From assembly GCA_017441265.1 (NCBI GenBank), contig JAFRYE010000008.1:1-42812 (forward strand): a DNA stretch of 42,812 nt, in the 5' to 3' direction. The notes under the pieces were generated by a model. The model made no database searches. It was given only the letters and a program-made list of their open reading frames with translations, and was not told where the DNA came from. A program made the position numbers and the translations under genes. This document shows, in pieces, positions 1 to 7,652 of this stretch (within the stretch, counting starts at the first letter, position 1; the number at the start of each line of letters is the position of its first letter). Source of the stretch: Lachnospiraceae bacterium. GTDB lineage: Bacteria > Bacillota > Clostridia > Lachnospirales > Lachnospiraceae.

Positions 1-1547
1 CAGAAACACCTTCGGAGACGCCGAGCGACACCCCTTCGGAGACTCCGAGTGAGACGCCTTCGGAGACCCCGAGCGAAACTCCTTCGGAGACACCAAGCGA
101 GACACCATCAGAAACACCTTCGGAGACCCCGAGCGAGACACCATCAGAAACACCTTCGGATACGCCAAGCGAAACGCCCTCGGAAACTCCGAGCGAAACA
201 CCTTCGGAGACCCCGAGCGAGACGCCATCAGAAACACCTTCTGAGACGCCGAGCGAAACGCCTTCGGAAACACCAAGCGAGACACCATCAGAAACACCTT
301 CTGAGACGCCAAGCGAAACGCCATCGGAGACCCCGAGCGAGACACCATCGGATAAGCCGAGCGACGCCCCGTCGGATAAGCCAAGCGATGCACCGTCGGA
401 TAAGCCGAGTGACGCACCGTCGGATAAGCCGAGTGACGCCCCGTCGGACAAGCCAAGCGACGCCCCGTCGGATAAGCCGAGTGACACCCCGTCGGATAAG
501 CCGAGTGACGCCCCGTCGGATAAGCCAAGCGACGCCCCGTCGGATAAGCCAAGCGACGCCCCGTCGGATAAGCCAAGCGACGCACCGTCGGATAAGCCGA
601 GTGACGCGCCGTCGGATAAGCCGAGCGACGCACCGTCGGATAAACCGTCGGATAAACCTTCGGACAATCCATCGGATAAACCTTCGGACAATCCATCGGA
701 TAAACCTTCGGACAATCCATCGGATAAACCTTCGGACAATCCATCGGATAAACCTTCGGACAATCCGTCGGATAAACCGTCAGACAACCCGTCGGATAAA
801 CCTTCGGACAACCCGTCGGATAAACCTTCGGACAAGCCGTCAGACAAACCGTCGGATAAGCCGTCAGACAACCCTTCGGACAAACCGTTAGACAATCCTT
901 CGGACAAACCGTTAGACAATCCTTCGGACAAACCGTTAGACAATCCTTCGGATAAACCTTCAGACAATCCGTCGGATAAACCTTCGGACAAGCCGTCAGA
1001 CAAACCGTCGGATAAACCTTCGGACAATCCATCGGATAAACCGTCAGACAAACCGTCGGATATCCCGTCGGATAAGCCGTCTGACAAGCCAAATGACAAT
1101 CCTTTACCGAAGCTTTCGGAGATCCCGAGCGAATCTGTGACAGATACGCTTACGCCGAAGGTTGCAGACAAGGAAAACGGTGAAACCGAAAACGGCGGCA
1201 ATACCGGCACCGGTAATGAAGGACAGGGCGGTAGCAGCCAAAGCGGTGGTACGCCTACGCCGAAGGTCGGAGGCAAGGAAAACGGTGAAACCGAAAACGG
1301 CGGCAATACCGGCACCGGTAATGAAGGACAGGGCGGTAGCAGCCAAAGCGGTGAAGGCGGTGACGGAGTGACGCCTACCCCGAAGGTCGGAGGCAGCGAG
1401 ATCGGTGATGAAGGCGGATCTATGATCGACGACGGAACCGAGTCGCCGCAGACCGGTGATGCGGATTTCCTGCCGCACTTGATTGGTATGATCCTTCTCG
1501 GAGCCGACGGACTGATGTTCGCATTGTTCTTCCGCAGACGTGATTGA
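1..1547 (+). CDS. Repeat-rich sortase-anchored surface protein, C-terminal part (5' end outside window)
   Basis: The open frame enters the window at base 3 with no start codon, so only the last 514 residues are seen. About 365 residues are four-residue units: Ser-Glu-Thr-Pro first, then Ser-Asp-Lys-Pro/Ser-Asp-Ala-Pro, then Ser-Asp-Lys-Pro/Ser-Asp-Asn-Pro. Two 35-residue Gly/Asn/Glu-rich units follow. The end is a sorting signal: SPQTGD, a hydrophobic segment, then RRRD. C. difficile sortase B is known to use (S/P)PxTG motifs, so wall anchoring is likely. The low-complexity part is probably an extended stalk that carries an N-terminal domain through the wall; what that domain does cannot be told from here. 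A hairpin terminator follows 27 bases after the stop. Ligand or enzyme activity is unknown. Confidence 0.85.
   Translation, partial: ETPSETPSDTPSETPSETPSETPSETPSETPSETPSETPSETPSETPSETPSDTPSETPSETPSETPSETPSETPSETPSETPSETPSETPSETPSETPSETPSETPSETPSETPSDKPSDAPSDKPSDAPSDKPSDAPSDKPSDAPSDKPSDAPSDKPSDTPSDKPSDAPSDKPSDAPSDKPSDAPSDKPSDAPSDKPSDAPSDKPSDAPSDKPSDKPSDNPSDKPSDNPSDKPSDNPSDKPSDNPSDKPSDNPSDKPSDNPSDKPSDNPSDKPSDKPSDKPSDKPSDNPSDKPLDNPSDKPLDNPSDKPLDNPSDKPSDNPSDKPSDKPSDKPSDKPSDNPSDKPSDKPSDIPSDKPSDKPNDNPLPKLSEIPSESVTDTLTPKVADKENGETENGGNTGTGNEGQGGSSQSGGTPTPKVGGKENGETENGGNTGTGNEGQGGSSQSGEGGDGVTPTPKVGGSEIGDEGGSMIDDGTESPQTGDADFLPHLIGMILLGADGLMFALFFRRRD
3..1103 (+). repeat. Tandem 12/24-bp coding repeats in three blocks
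   Basis: Three homogenised blocks are visible. Bases 3-347 encode SETP-type units with varied synonymous codons. Bases 348-635 are 24-bp units encoding SDKPSDAP. Bases 636-1103 are 24-bp units encoding SDKPSDNP, with near-identical copies at about 650-770. At 885-955 a variant unit with a TTA (Leu) codon replacing Ser occurs three times in a row (TTA at 888, 912 and 936), which points to recent tandem duplication of a mutated unit. Copy number probably varies between strains by slippage or unequal crossover. Confidence 0.9.
1146..1355 (+). repeat. Two direct 105-bp repeats (35 residues each)
   Basis: Units at 1146-1250 and 1251-1355 are almost identical over the core (KENGETENGG onward) and each begins with a T-x-T-P-K motif. 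A third, degenerate start of the unit lies at 1371. They form a Gly/Asn/Glu-rich spacer between the stalk and the sorting signal of the surface protein. Confidence 0.9.
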
Positions 1548-1573
1548 TCCAGACAGAATAAAACAGTTTTCAG

Positions 1574-1604
1574 GAGCTCGCCGGCAACGGCGAGCTCTTT
1601 ATGT
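1574..1604 (+). terminator. Intrinsic terminator after the surface protein
   Basis: A 10-bp perfect stem (GAGCTCGCCG / CGGCGAGCTC, 1574-1583 with 1588-1597) closes a GCAA tetraloop of the stable GNRA type and is followed by a T-rich run. It ends the surface-protein transcript. Confidence 0.88.
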
Positions 1605-1634
1605 TATTGCGATAGATCCTGCTCGCTTTGGAAC

Positions 1635-1663
1635 TTGCGAGGGCATCCCAAATATGCTATTAT
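1635..1663 (+). promoter_or_regulatory. Candidate sigma-A promoter of the cardiolipin synthase gene
   Basis: TTGCGA (1635-1640), a 17-base spacer, then TATTAT (1658-1663). It lies after a terminator and about 70 bases before the start codon, so it is the natural promoter for the next gene. Confidence 0.55.
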
Positions 1664-1734
1664 AAGTGTCGGGATGTTGCTGTCTGCGGAAATTCACGGG
1701 AAGATGAATCCGGAAGCGACTTGAGGGGGAGTGT

Positions 1735-3330
1735 ATGAAGACGGAAAAGGAGTACAGGCAGTACCGGGAAAACGGTATTTTACGATTGACGAAACGGCAG
1801 AAAAAAGGGATACTTACGCCCATTTTCAGCCGTTTTTTGATTATTACGCTGTTGCTGATACTGCAGTTTCTGTTGATCAGCGGGTTCTTTGTTTGGATTG
1901 ACGAGTTCAAGCCGTTTTTCCACATTCTGACCGGCCTGATCCTGTTCTTTGCGATGGTGTATCTGTTCTCGTGCGACATGGATCCGACGGGAAAACTGAC
2001 ATGGCTGTTTTTCATTGCGCTGTTCCCGATACCGATCACGCTGTTTCTGGCGTATACGCGGCTGGAGGTCGGCCACCGGCGGATTAAGCGCAGAGTCGGC
2101 GAGATCATCGACGAGACGCAGAATTTGATCCCGCAAAATGAGGGGGCGCTTCGCGGGATCAGTGTCGACGATCGCAATACGGGCGATCTCGTGAGATGGC
2201 TGAATCATAGCGGTTGCTTCCCGGTGTTTGTCGGCGTGGAGACGGAATATCACGACGGCGGACAGTCGCAGTTCGAGGCAATCCTTAGGGAACTGGCCGC
2301 GGCGAAGGAATACATTTTCCTTGAAAGTTTCATCATCAAGGAAGGATACATGTGGGGAAGTGTGCTGGAGATTTTGATGAAGAAAGCGCAGGAGGGACTC
2401 GATGTGCGCGTGATGTACGACGGCATGTGCGAGCTCGCGGAACTTCCGTGGGATTATGCGGAGCGCCTGCAGTCCTTCGGCATCAAGGCGAAGGCATTTG
2501 CACCGATCCGGCCGGTATTTTCCTCGCAGTACAATTACCGGGATCATCGGAAAATACTGGTGATCGACGGGAATGTGGCATTTACCGGCGGCATCAATAT
2601 GGCCGACGAATACATCGGCAGAGAAGAGCGGTTCGGCGTTTGGAAGGACGCCGGCCTGATGGTGCGAGGCAATGCCGCGAGAAGCTTCACGCTGATGTTT
2701 TTGCAGATGTGGAACATTGACGATCCGGAGGCCGGCTGGGAGCCGTGCATGAAGGATTACCCCTCACCGCAGCTTCCGGCGGAAGGCTATGTTGTGCCGT
2801 ACTCCGACTGCCCGATCGATGATTTCAAGGTAGGAAAGACGGTGTATACCGACATCCTGAACCGGGCCGGGAAGTATGTACATATCATGACGCCGTATCT
2901 GATCCTGGACGCGGAATTGGAAAATGCCCTCAAGTATGCGGCGCAGCGCGGTGTCGAGGTGAAATTGATCCTTCCGGGGATTCCCGATAAAAAGGCCGCC
3001 TATGCACTTGCCAAATCGTACTACCGCATCCTGCTCAATGCCGGAGTGAAGATATACGAGTACACGCCGGGATTTGTACATGCGAAGGTGTTTGTGTGCG
3101 ATGACTGCAGGGCGGTGGTGGGAACCATCAATCTCGATTACCGGAGCCTGTATCATCACTACGAGTGCGCGGCATACATGTACAAGACGCCGTGCATCGC
3201 GGATGCGGAGAAGGATTTTGCGAATACGCTCGCGCAGTGCCGCGAGGTTACATACGAGTCAATCCGAAACGAGAGCCTGTACAACAAGGTTATGGGCAAA
3301 CTGCTGAGGTTTGTCGCACCGCTCATGTGA
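1735..3330 (+). CDS. cls: Cardiolipin synthase
   Basis: A 531-residue phospholipase-D-family membrane enzyme that joins two phosphatidylglycerol molecules into cardiolipin and glycerol. Three hydrophobic segments at about residues 34-54, 61-79 and 88-108 anchor it in the membrane; this is one more than the usual two. The two catalytic HKD motifs are present: H271-x-K273-(x4)-D278 and H449-x-K451-(x4)-D456, each followed by the usual Gly-Thr/Gly-Gly and Asn residues. Length fits the family, about 480-530. The start is supported by a GAGGGGGA ribosome site. It stands alone between terminators, next to a lipid-binding DegV protein and an MscS channel, so the neighbourhood has a membrane theme. 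Confidence 0.93.
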   Translation: MKTEKEYRQYRENGILRLTKRQKKGILTPIFSRFLIITLLLILQFLLISGFFVWIDEFKPFFHILTGLILFFAMVYLFSCDMDPTGKLTWLFFIALFPIPITLFLAYTRLEVGHRRIKRRVGEIIDETQNLIPQNEGALRGISVDDRNTGDLVRWLNHSGCFPVFVGVETEYHDGGQSQFEAILRELAAAKEYIFLESFIIKEGYMWGSVLEILMKKAQEGLDVRVMYDGMCELAELPWDYAERLQSFGIKAKAFAPIRPVFSSQYNYRDHRKILVIDGNVAFTGGINMADEYIGREERFGVWKDAGLMVRGNAARSFTLMFLQMWNIDDPEAGWEPCMKDYPSPQLPAEGYVVPYSDCPIDDFKVGKTVYTDILNRAGKYVHIMTPYLILDAELENALKYAAQRGVEVKLILPGIPDKKAAYALAKSYYRILLNAGVKIYEYTPGFVHAKVFVCDDCRAVVGTINLDYRSLYHHYECAAYMYKTPCIADAEKDFANTLAQCREVTYESIRNESLYNKVMGKLLRFVAPLM

Positions 3331-3342
3331 TCGGAAAGAAAA

Positions 3343-3390
3343 TGAACCCGTTGCCCGGAGTTGAACGGACTCCGTGCGCGGGTTCATCTT
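3343..3390 (+). terminator. Hairpin after cardiolipin synthase
   Basis: The outer stem TGAACCCG (3343-3350) pairs with CGGGTTCA (3379-3386), with an inner stem CGGAGT/ACTCCG. Only a weak T-run follows, so termination here may be partial; a stronger terminator lies 45 bases on. Confidence 0.6.
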
Positions 3391-3430
3391 CCAAAAGGAT
3401 ATAATTATGTTGGTTGTCGGCAAATTCATG

Positions 3431-3462
3431 CGGCGCTTCCGGACTACGGAGGCGCCGTTTTT
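3431..3462 (+). terminator. Strong intrinsic terminator (plus strand)
   Basis: An 11-bp GC-rich stem (3431-3441 with 3447-3457, one G-T wobble), a GACTA loop and five T residues. It backs up the preceding hairpin and shields the convergent minus-strand gene. Confidence 0.85.
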
Positions 3463-3531
3463 CCCCCTCGGACAACCGTAGTTTATCACGGCTGAAGTCC
3501 GTTTAATGTCCCTTGCGAAACATTTTCCGAA

Positions 3532-3571
3532 GAAAAAGGAAAGAAGCGCAGCTCGCACCGCGCTCCTTTCC
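3532..3571 (-). terminator. Intrinsic terminator of the degV gene (minus strand)
   Basis: Read on the minus strand: GGAAAGGAGCGC (3571-3560) pairs with GCGCTTCTTTCC (3549-3538) with one wobble, followed by five T residues (AAAAA at 3533-3537 on the plus strand). It sits just downstream of the minus-strand degV gene. Confidence 0.8.
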
Positions 3572-3628
3572 TTGAGGAAATACGAAGAAATTATGTTGTA
3601 TGGGTTAGCGTGAGTCAGTGAGGATGCC

Positions 3629-4612
3629 TCAGTGGTCCGGATGCGGCTTCAAATGACCTTCGCCGCGGAGGGCATCCAATTGTGCGGACACTGCCTGGGA
3701 AGCGCGGGAGAGGAGTCCTGCGCCCTCGAGTTCCCGGTCACGACCGAGGAAGAACAGAGCGATGGTGTCCGGTCCGACATGGCTTCCTGTGCAGAAGTCG
3801 TATGTAGTATTGATAAATCCGCGCACTTTAATGCGCTTGGAAATTTCATCCATGATGTACACGGATTCCTCGTAGGCGTCTGCGTGAGCGATGCCGAGGA
3901 TCTGTGATTCCGGCTCCACGACGTTGTCGCAGACCAGAGAAACGAGAGTGTTGATGGCCGCCTTGCGTCCGTGGCACTTCTTGTATTGTACGATGTGGCC
4001 GTCGCGGTCGCCGCGAAGGATCGGTTTGATGCTTAACAGGTTGCCGATCAAAGCCTTGGAGCCGGTCAAACGGCCGGTCTTGGCGAGATAGCGAAGATCG
4101 CCGACAGTGAAAACGCCGTTCATGCGGGGCACCAGATCGCTGATCACGGGGACAACCTCGTCGATGTCTTTGCCCTGTGCGCGAAGCTCACTGGCATAGA
4201 TGGCGAGGATACCGGTCGCGAGAGAGGCGTTCTTGGTGTCAATCAGACGGACGCGGCAATTCGGAGCGTCCTCAGCGATCGCATTCTGCGCGATGCGGGA
4301 TGCGTTGAAGGTGCCGCTGATACCGCTGCTGATGGAGAGATAGAGGACATCGTCACCGGCTTCCAGAATCTCGCGGAAACAATCTTCAAACTCACCGCAT
4401 CCGATCAGCCCGGTCTGCACCTGCATGCCGTGGCGGATGGAATCGTAGTATTCGTGACCTTTGGCGCGCTCTTCCTCGAGCGTGAGGTCGGGCTGAAAGC
4501 AGATCAGCGGACGACCGTCGGTGATATTGATGAACGAAAGAACGCGAATATTGTAATGCCGAACCAGCTCGGCAGGAATGTTAGCACCGGAATCCACAAC
4601 AATTTGAAACAC
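3629..4612 (-). CDS. DegV family fatty-acid-binding protein
   Basis: 327 residues, full family length. Proteins of this family bind a fatty acid between two domains; the FakB members hand it to the kinase FakA for phosphorylation and entry into phospholipid synthesis. Visible motifs are the N-terminal VVDSGANIP strand, SSGISGTF at residues 95-102, which binds the carboxylate in characterised members, and the VGDLRYLAKTGR helix. The usual T-S-x-P-S segment near residue 65 reads QTGLIG here, so the binding site may differ. The start codon is GTG with GGAGGG nine bases upstream. No fakA is in the window. It is transcribed alone from a near-consensus promoter whose spacer is a palindrome. Which lipid it binds is unknown. 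Confidence 0.88.
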   Translation of the reverse strand: MFQIVVDSGANIPAELVRHYNIRVLSFINITDGRPLICFQPDLTLEEERAKGHEYYDSIRHGMQVQTGLIGCGEFEDCFREILEAGDDVLYLSISSGISGTFNASRIAQNAIAEDAPNCRVRLIDTKNASLATGILAIYASELRAQGKDIDEVVPVISDLVPRMNGVFTVGDLRYLAKTGRLTGSKALIGNLLSIKPILRGDRDGHIVQYKKCHGRKAAINTLVSLVCDNVVEPESQILGIAHADAYEESVYIMDEISKRIKVRGFINTTYDFCTGSHVGPDTIALFFLGRDRELEGAGLLSRASQAVSAQLDALRGEGHLKPHPDH

Positions 4613-4668
4613 AGGTCAGAACCCTCCGATCAGCGGACGCAACGGCTGCGTCGTTTGTAATTAATTCC

Positions 4669-4697
4669 ATTATATATAGTTTTCAAAACTATGTCAA
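4669..4697 (-). promoter_or_regulatory. Consensus sigma-A promoter of degV
   Basis: Reading the minus strand, TTGACA (4697-4692) and TATAAT (4674-4669) are separated by exactly 17 bases: a perfect match to both hexamers. The start codon lies about 57 bases downstream of the -10 element. Confidence 0.88.
4676..4692. promoter_or_regulatory. Palindromic operator candidate inside the degV promoter spacer
   Basis: ATAGTTTT-C-AAAACTAT is a perfect 8+1+8 inverted repeat that fills the spacer between the -35 and -10 hexamers. A dimeric repressor bound here would block RNA polymerase. MarR-type lipid regulators such as FabT bind AT-rich palindromes containing AGTTT, which would suit a fatty-acid-binding protein, but this link is inference. 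Confidence 0.6.
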
Positions 4698-4815
4698 GAG
4701 TTAATTTTGTCCGCTTAATTTTGAGATAAAGTCCGTACGCATCGAAAAAAAGAGGCGCGGGTGTAGTGAAATTTTGCATAGCATCTCATTTTCCAAAGAG
4801 GAGGTTCTTTGACGA

Positions 4816-4844
4816 TTGCATTGGAAAATAAGATGTCCTATACT
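4816..4844 (+). promoter_or_regulatory. Candidate sigma-A promoter of the mscS-type gene
   Basis: TTGCAT (4816-4821), a 17-base spacer, TATACT (4839-4844), about 66 bases before the start codon. Divergent from the degV promoter. Confidence 0.6.
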
Positions 4845-4910
4845 GAATAAAAGGATTTTCATGCAGGGAATGCGCGGGAGTCCGAGAATCACACCGGGAG
4901 GTAGAAAACC

Positions 4911-5810
4911 ATGAAGATGAAGAAATCCGTTATCATTCGTTTGATTGTATGTATCGCGCTTTTGGCCGTTTCTTTGGGCATCGGAACCGCTGTGGACGGG
5001 TTCGGGTTTTCCGAACTGGGCGATGCTCTGAGAGATTTCAGCTGGGCGAAACTGCTTCGGCTGTGCGTTATGGTGTTCGGTGTGATCGTGTTCACGACGC
5101 TCGTGGAGTTCATCCTCGGACTGTTCCAGCCGGACAATCACCGGGCGCGCTCCGTGCTGTCGATCTTCAGCAGTTTGATCAAGTACGTGGCTGCGGTTGT
5201 TATCCTCTGCTGGGGCTTAAGTATCCTGGGTGTCAACGTTTCCACCATCGTAGCAAGCGTCGGAATTCTGGCGTTGATCATCGGCTTCAGTGCCGAGAGC
5301 CTGATCGCGGACGTTGTGACCGGAACGTTTATGCTGTTTGAAAATCAATACAATGTCGGTGATATCGTGGAGGTCGGCGGATTCCGCGGAACGGTCACGA
5401 GCATCGGCATTCGCACAACCTGCATCACGGATATGGGCGGTAATGTAAAGATCGTCAATAACTCCGCAATGCAGAATATTTTGAACCGCTCGAACAAGCC
5501 TTCGCGAAGTGTGAGCGACATCGCGATCCCGTACGGGACGGATCTTCTGAAACTGGAAGCAGGAATTCCGGGCCTGATGCAGAAGATCTACGAGGCGCAT
5601 TCCGATGTTATGAAGGAACTTCCCGTGTACCTCGGCGTGCAGGAGCTCGCAGACAGCGCCGTTGTGCTTCGCTTTGTCGTGAACGTGGAGGAGAAGGATA
5701 TCTATTCCGGAGCGAGAATTCTCAACCATGACCTTCTGCTGGGATTCCGCGGAATCGGCGTCGAGTGCCCGTTCCCGCAGATGGATGTGCACTTCGACAA
5801 GCAGGCCTGA
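4911..5810 (+). CDS. MscS family mechanosensitive channel
   Basis: A 299-residue small-conductance mechanosensitive channel that opens under membrane tension and releases solutes in hypo-osmotic shock. Three hydrophobic segments are seen at about residues 7-27, 47-72 and 86-140. The last contains the pore-lining, Gly/Ala-rich helix and runs into the conserved FENQYNVGDIVEVGGFRGTV beta-domain start at 143-162. The C-terminal alpha/beta vestibule domain extends to about residue 295. Length and layout match the minimal MscS/YkuT-type channels. A GGGAGG ribosome site precedes the start. The next gene begins 64 bases downstream on the same strand without an obvious terminator, so both may be co-transcribed. 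Confidence 0.93.
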   Translation: MKMKKSVIIRLIVCIALLAVSLGIGTAVDGFGFSELGDALRDFSWAKLLRLCVMVFGVIVFTTLVEFILGLFQPDNHRARSVLSIFSSLIKYVAAVVILCWGLSILGVNVSTIVASVGILALIIGFSAESLIADVVTGTFMLFENQYNVGDIVEVGGFRGTVTSIGIRTTCITDMGGNVKIVNNSAMQNILNRSNKPSRSVSDIAIPYGTDLLKLEAGIPGLMQKIYEAHSDVMKELPVYLGVQELADSAVVLRFVVNVEEKDIYSGARILNHDLLLGFRGIGVECPFPQMDVHFDKQA

Positions 5811-5874
5811 TCCTGCTGCCGGTATGATTTTGCGGTGATACCGCGAATCCTTTCGGAGAGGAGGTGCGCTCACG

Positions 5875-7464
5875 ATGGAATACAATCACTGGACTGAGGA
5901 ATACAGGATTCCGGCGGAAGAACCGATGAATGCGCCGGAGATCGCATTCCCCGCGCCGGAGTATCCGGAAAATGCGCCGGAAACGCCGGAGATGCCCGCC
6001 GAGTACGAGACGATTCCGCGCGGCGGTCTGCTTCGCACGGACGGTGCGTTTGCGGAGCCTTCGGAACAGGAGCGCGCGGAGAGCGAGCGCAAAGCGAAAC
6101 GTCGCTTCCTGCTGCACAACTTTGCGGCGCCGGTGGCGGCTACGATCGTGATCGTGGCGATCTGCTTTGCGTCATTTAACTACGATCCGCTCGGAAACAA
6201 CTATCTGATGGCGGGATTTTTGAAGTCGCCGTTGTCCGGAAATATCACGGAAGTCGGGGTGAAACCGGAGGTGGTCGGCGACGTAACACCCACACCGACA
6301 CCTACGCCGACAAACAAGCCTTCGGTGACGCCGACGCCCACGCCGCCGCTTAAGAACTATGCGGAAGGATCGATTCCCGCGGCAACCGTTGTTGTTCGCT
6401 CAATCGTGCATGTGGAGAGTGAGTCAAACGGAAGTTTTGATTCGCAGATGACGGAAGGCGATCCGATGCCGGAAATCCGGGAATGGCTTGCAACCTGGGG
6501 CGGTGACCCGAACACGATGACGGAAGTGAGCCGGATGAGAACGTTCCTCGGGTATGAGTTCAGCGACGATCTGATCATGATCGGCGATACCGACGACATG
6601 GCGAACATATACATCGCACAGGGCTACATTCATGCGGTATACCGCGAAGAGATCGAGTATTTTGCGTATCCGATGACGTCGACGCCGGGCGGAGATACCG
6701 GCGATGCGGATTGGCCGTCGCTCCCGAATATGGCGCCGGATTTTGCGGGTGCTTATGCATGGGGAACCGACGGGACGGAAGAGTACGTGCGGATGAGGAT
6801 CAACGGTGAGACGTATGACCGATATCTGGAGATGGGATCCGCGTGGGCTGCATACGGCGGCGCGATGGCGGACGTTCCGGGAGCATCCTACGATTCCTCG
6901 ACCAATACGCTGACGCTCACGGATTGTACGGCGGATGTTCTGGATGTCAATCTGATGGGCAACGGCTTCACGGTGAAGCTGGTGGGCGACAACCGGATCG
7001 GCTATATCAGCATCTGGGGCGCTATGTACGGCGGCAGTGTCACGATTACCGGAACCGGAACACTCACGGTCAACGAATCACGCGCGAATAACGTCGGACT
7101 GATGCTTGAGGCGGAGCGAAGTGCCGCCGTGTTGATGGTGGACCGCGGTGTGAAGGTTGATCTTTACGGTAAGCAGGCCGCTTTTCTGGCAAGCACAACG
7201 ACGATGGAACAGGCGGTATGGTATCGACCTGGAATGACACTTACCGGTGGAACCAGGACTTCCGGAGAGTTCTTGAACCGTACGAGAACGCTGACCGACG
7301 AGAACGGTTACGTGCTTTTCGACGAGAACGGAAATATCATGCAGGTGCCGGTGACACTTGCGGAAATCTCGCAGGCATACGGTGTGGACTTGTATGATTA
7401 CACCTTTGTCAATGACGACGGGAGCATCTCGACGGAGGTTCACTTCGACGATCCGCAGAGGTAG
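5875..7464 (+). CDS. Uncharacterised single-pass membrane protein with Thr-Pro linker and beta-rich ectodomain
   Basis: 529 residues, function not recognised. Order: a Pro/Glu-rich cytoplasmic tail (about 15-60, repeated PE-P elements), a charged stretch, one transmembrane segment (about 84-104), a Thr-Pro linker (137-158), a folded region (165-270), a second linker, then a beta-rich domain (about 335-440). That last domain has the pattern YDSSTNTLTLTD...VKLVGDNRI...VTITGTGTLTVN, which resembles the short beta-strand repeats in carbohydrate-binding-type surface proteins of gut Clostridia. The tail has no sorting signal, so anchoring is by the N-terminal helix with the bulk outside. The start has a GAGGAGG ribosome site. 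It may be co-transcribed with the MscS channel; a sensory or wall-contact role is only a guess. Confidence 0.8.
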   Translation: MEYNHWTEEYRIPAEEPMNAPEIAFPAPEYPENAPETPEMPAEYETIPRGGLLRTDGAFAEPSEQERAESERKAKRRFLLHNFAAPVAATIVIVAICFASFNYDPLGNNYLMAGFLKSPLSGNITEVGVKPEVVGDVTPTPTPTPTNKPSVTPTPTPPLKNYAEGSIPAATVVVRSIVHVESESNGSFDSQMTEGDPMPEIREWLATWGGDPNTMTEVSRMRTFLGYEFSDDLIMIGDTDDMANIYIAQGYIHAVYREEIEYFAYPMTSTPGGDTGDADWPSLPNMAPDFAGAYAWGTDGTEEYVRMRINGETYDRYLEMGSAWAAYGGAMADVPGASYDSSTNTLTLTDCTADVLDVNLMGNGFTVKLVGDNRIGYISIWGAMYGGSVTITGTGTLTVNESRANNVGLMLEAERSAAVLMVDRGVKVDLYGKQAAFLASTTTMEQAVWYRPGMTLTGGTRTSGEFLNRTRTLTDENGYVLFDENGNIMQVPVTLAEISQAYGVDLYDYTFVNDDGSISTEVHFDDPQR

Positions 7465-7518
7465 TTGAAAGGACACACAAAATTACCCGTTGTTGCGCAG
7501 GTTTTTGTCGGAAAATTC

Positions 7519-7547
7519 TTGCGCGAACGATTCAAATGTGTTACGAT
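7519..7547 (+). promoter_or_regulatory. Candidate promoter of the 7653 gene
   Basis: TTGCGC (7519-7524), a 17-base spacer, TACGAT (7542-7547). Transcription would begin at about 7554, at the left arm of a 12-bp inverted repeat. Confidence 0.45.
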
Positions 7548-7552
7548 GAATC

Positions 7553-7587
7553 CTAAGGAAACGCTGTACTTATCGGCGTTTCCTTAG
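7553..7587 (+). promoter_or_regulatory. Perfect 12-bp inverted repeat at the predicted 5' end of the transcript
   Basis: CTAAGGAAACGC (7553-7564) and GCGTTTCCTTAG (7576-7587) pair perfectly around an 11-base loop. No T-run follows on either strand, so this is unlikely to be a terminator. If the promoter just upstream is right, the hairpin would cap the 5' end of the mRNA, as stabilising 5' stem-loops do, or it may be a protein-binding site. Confidence 0.55.
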
Positions 7588-7652
7588 TGTCGTTGAGGGC
7601 CTCTTTTCGATGCTTTATATTTTTCAAGGGAAGTGTAAGGAGGATTTTTGTT

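Noticed and set aside
49-891. 280-codon Arg-rich open frame in the repeat region
   Set aside because: It is the out-of-frame reading of the SETP/SDKP repeats. The real frame continues into the sorting signal and has a meaningful end.
3-1103. CRISPR-like array
   Set aside because: Repeats are contiguous coding units of 12 or 24 bp with no unique spacers.
3407-3484. 25-codon open frame with AAAGGA upstream
   Set aside because: It lies over a strong intrinsic terminator and shows no conserved-looking content; too short to support.
7587-7652. Longer N-terminus of the three-helix membrane protein from a GTG at 7587
   Set aside because: The GTG lies at the end of an inverted repeat and has no ribosome site, while AAGGAGG precedes the ATG at 7653.
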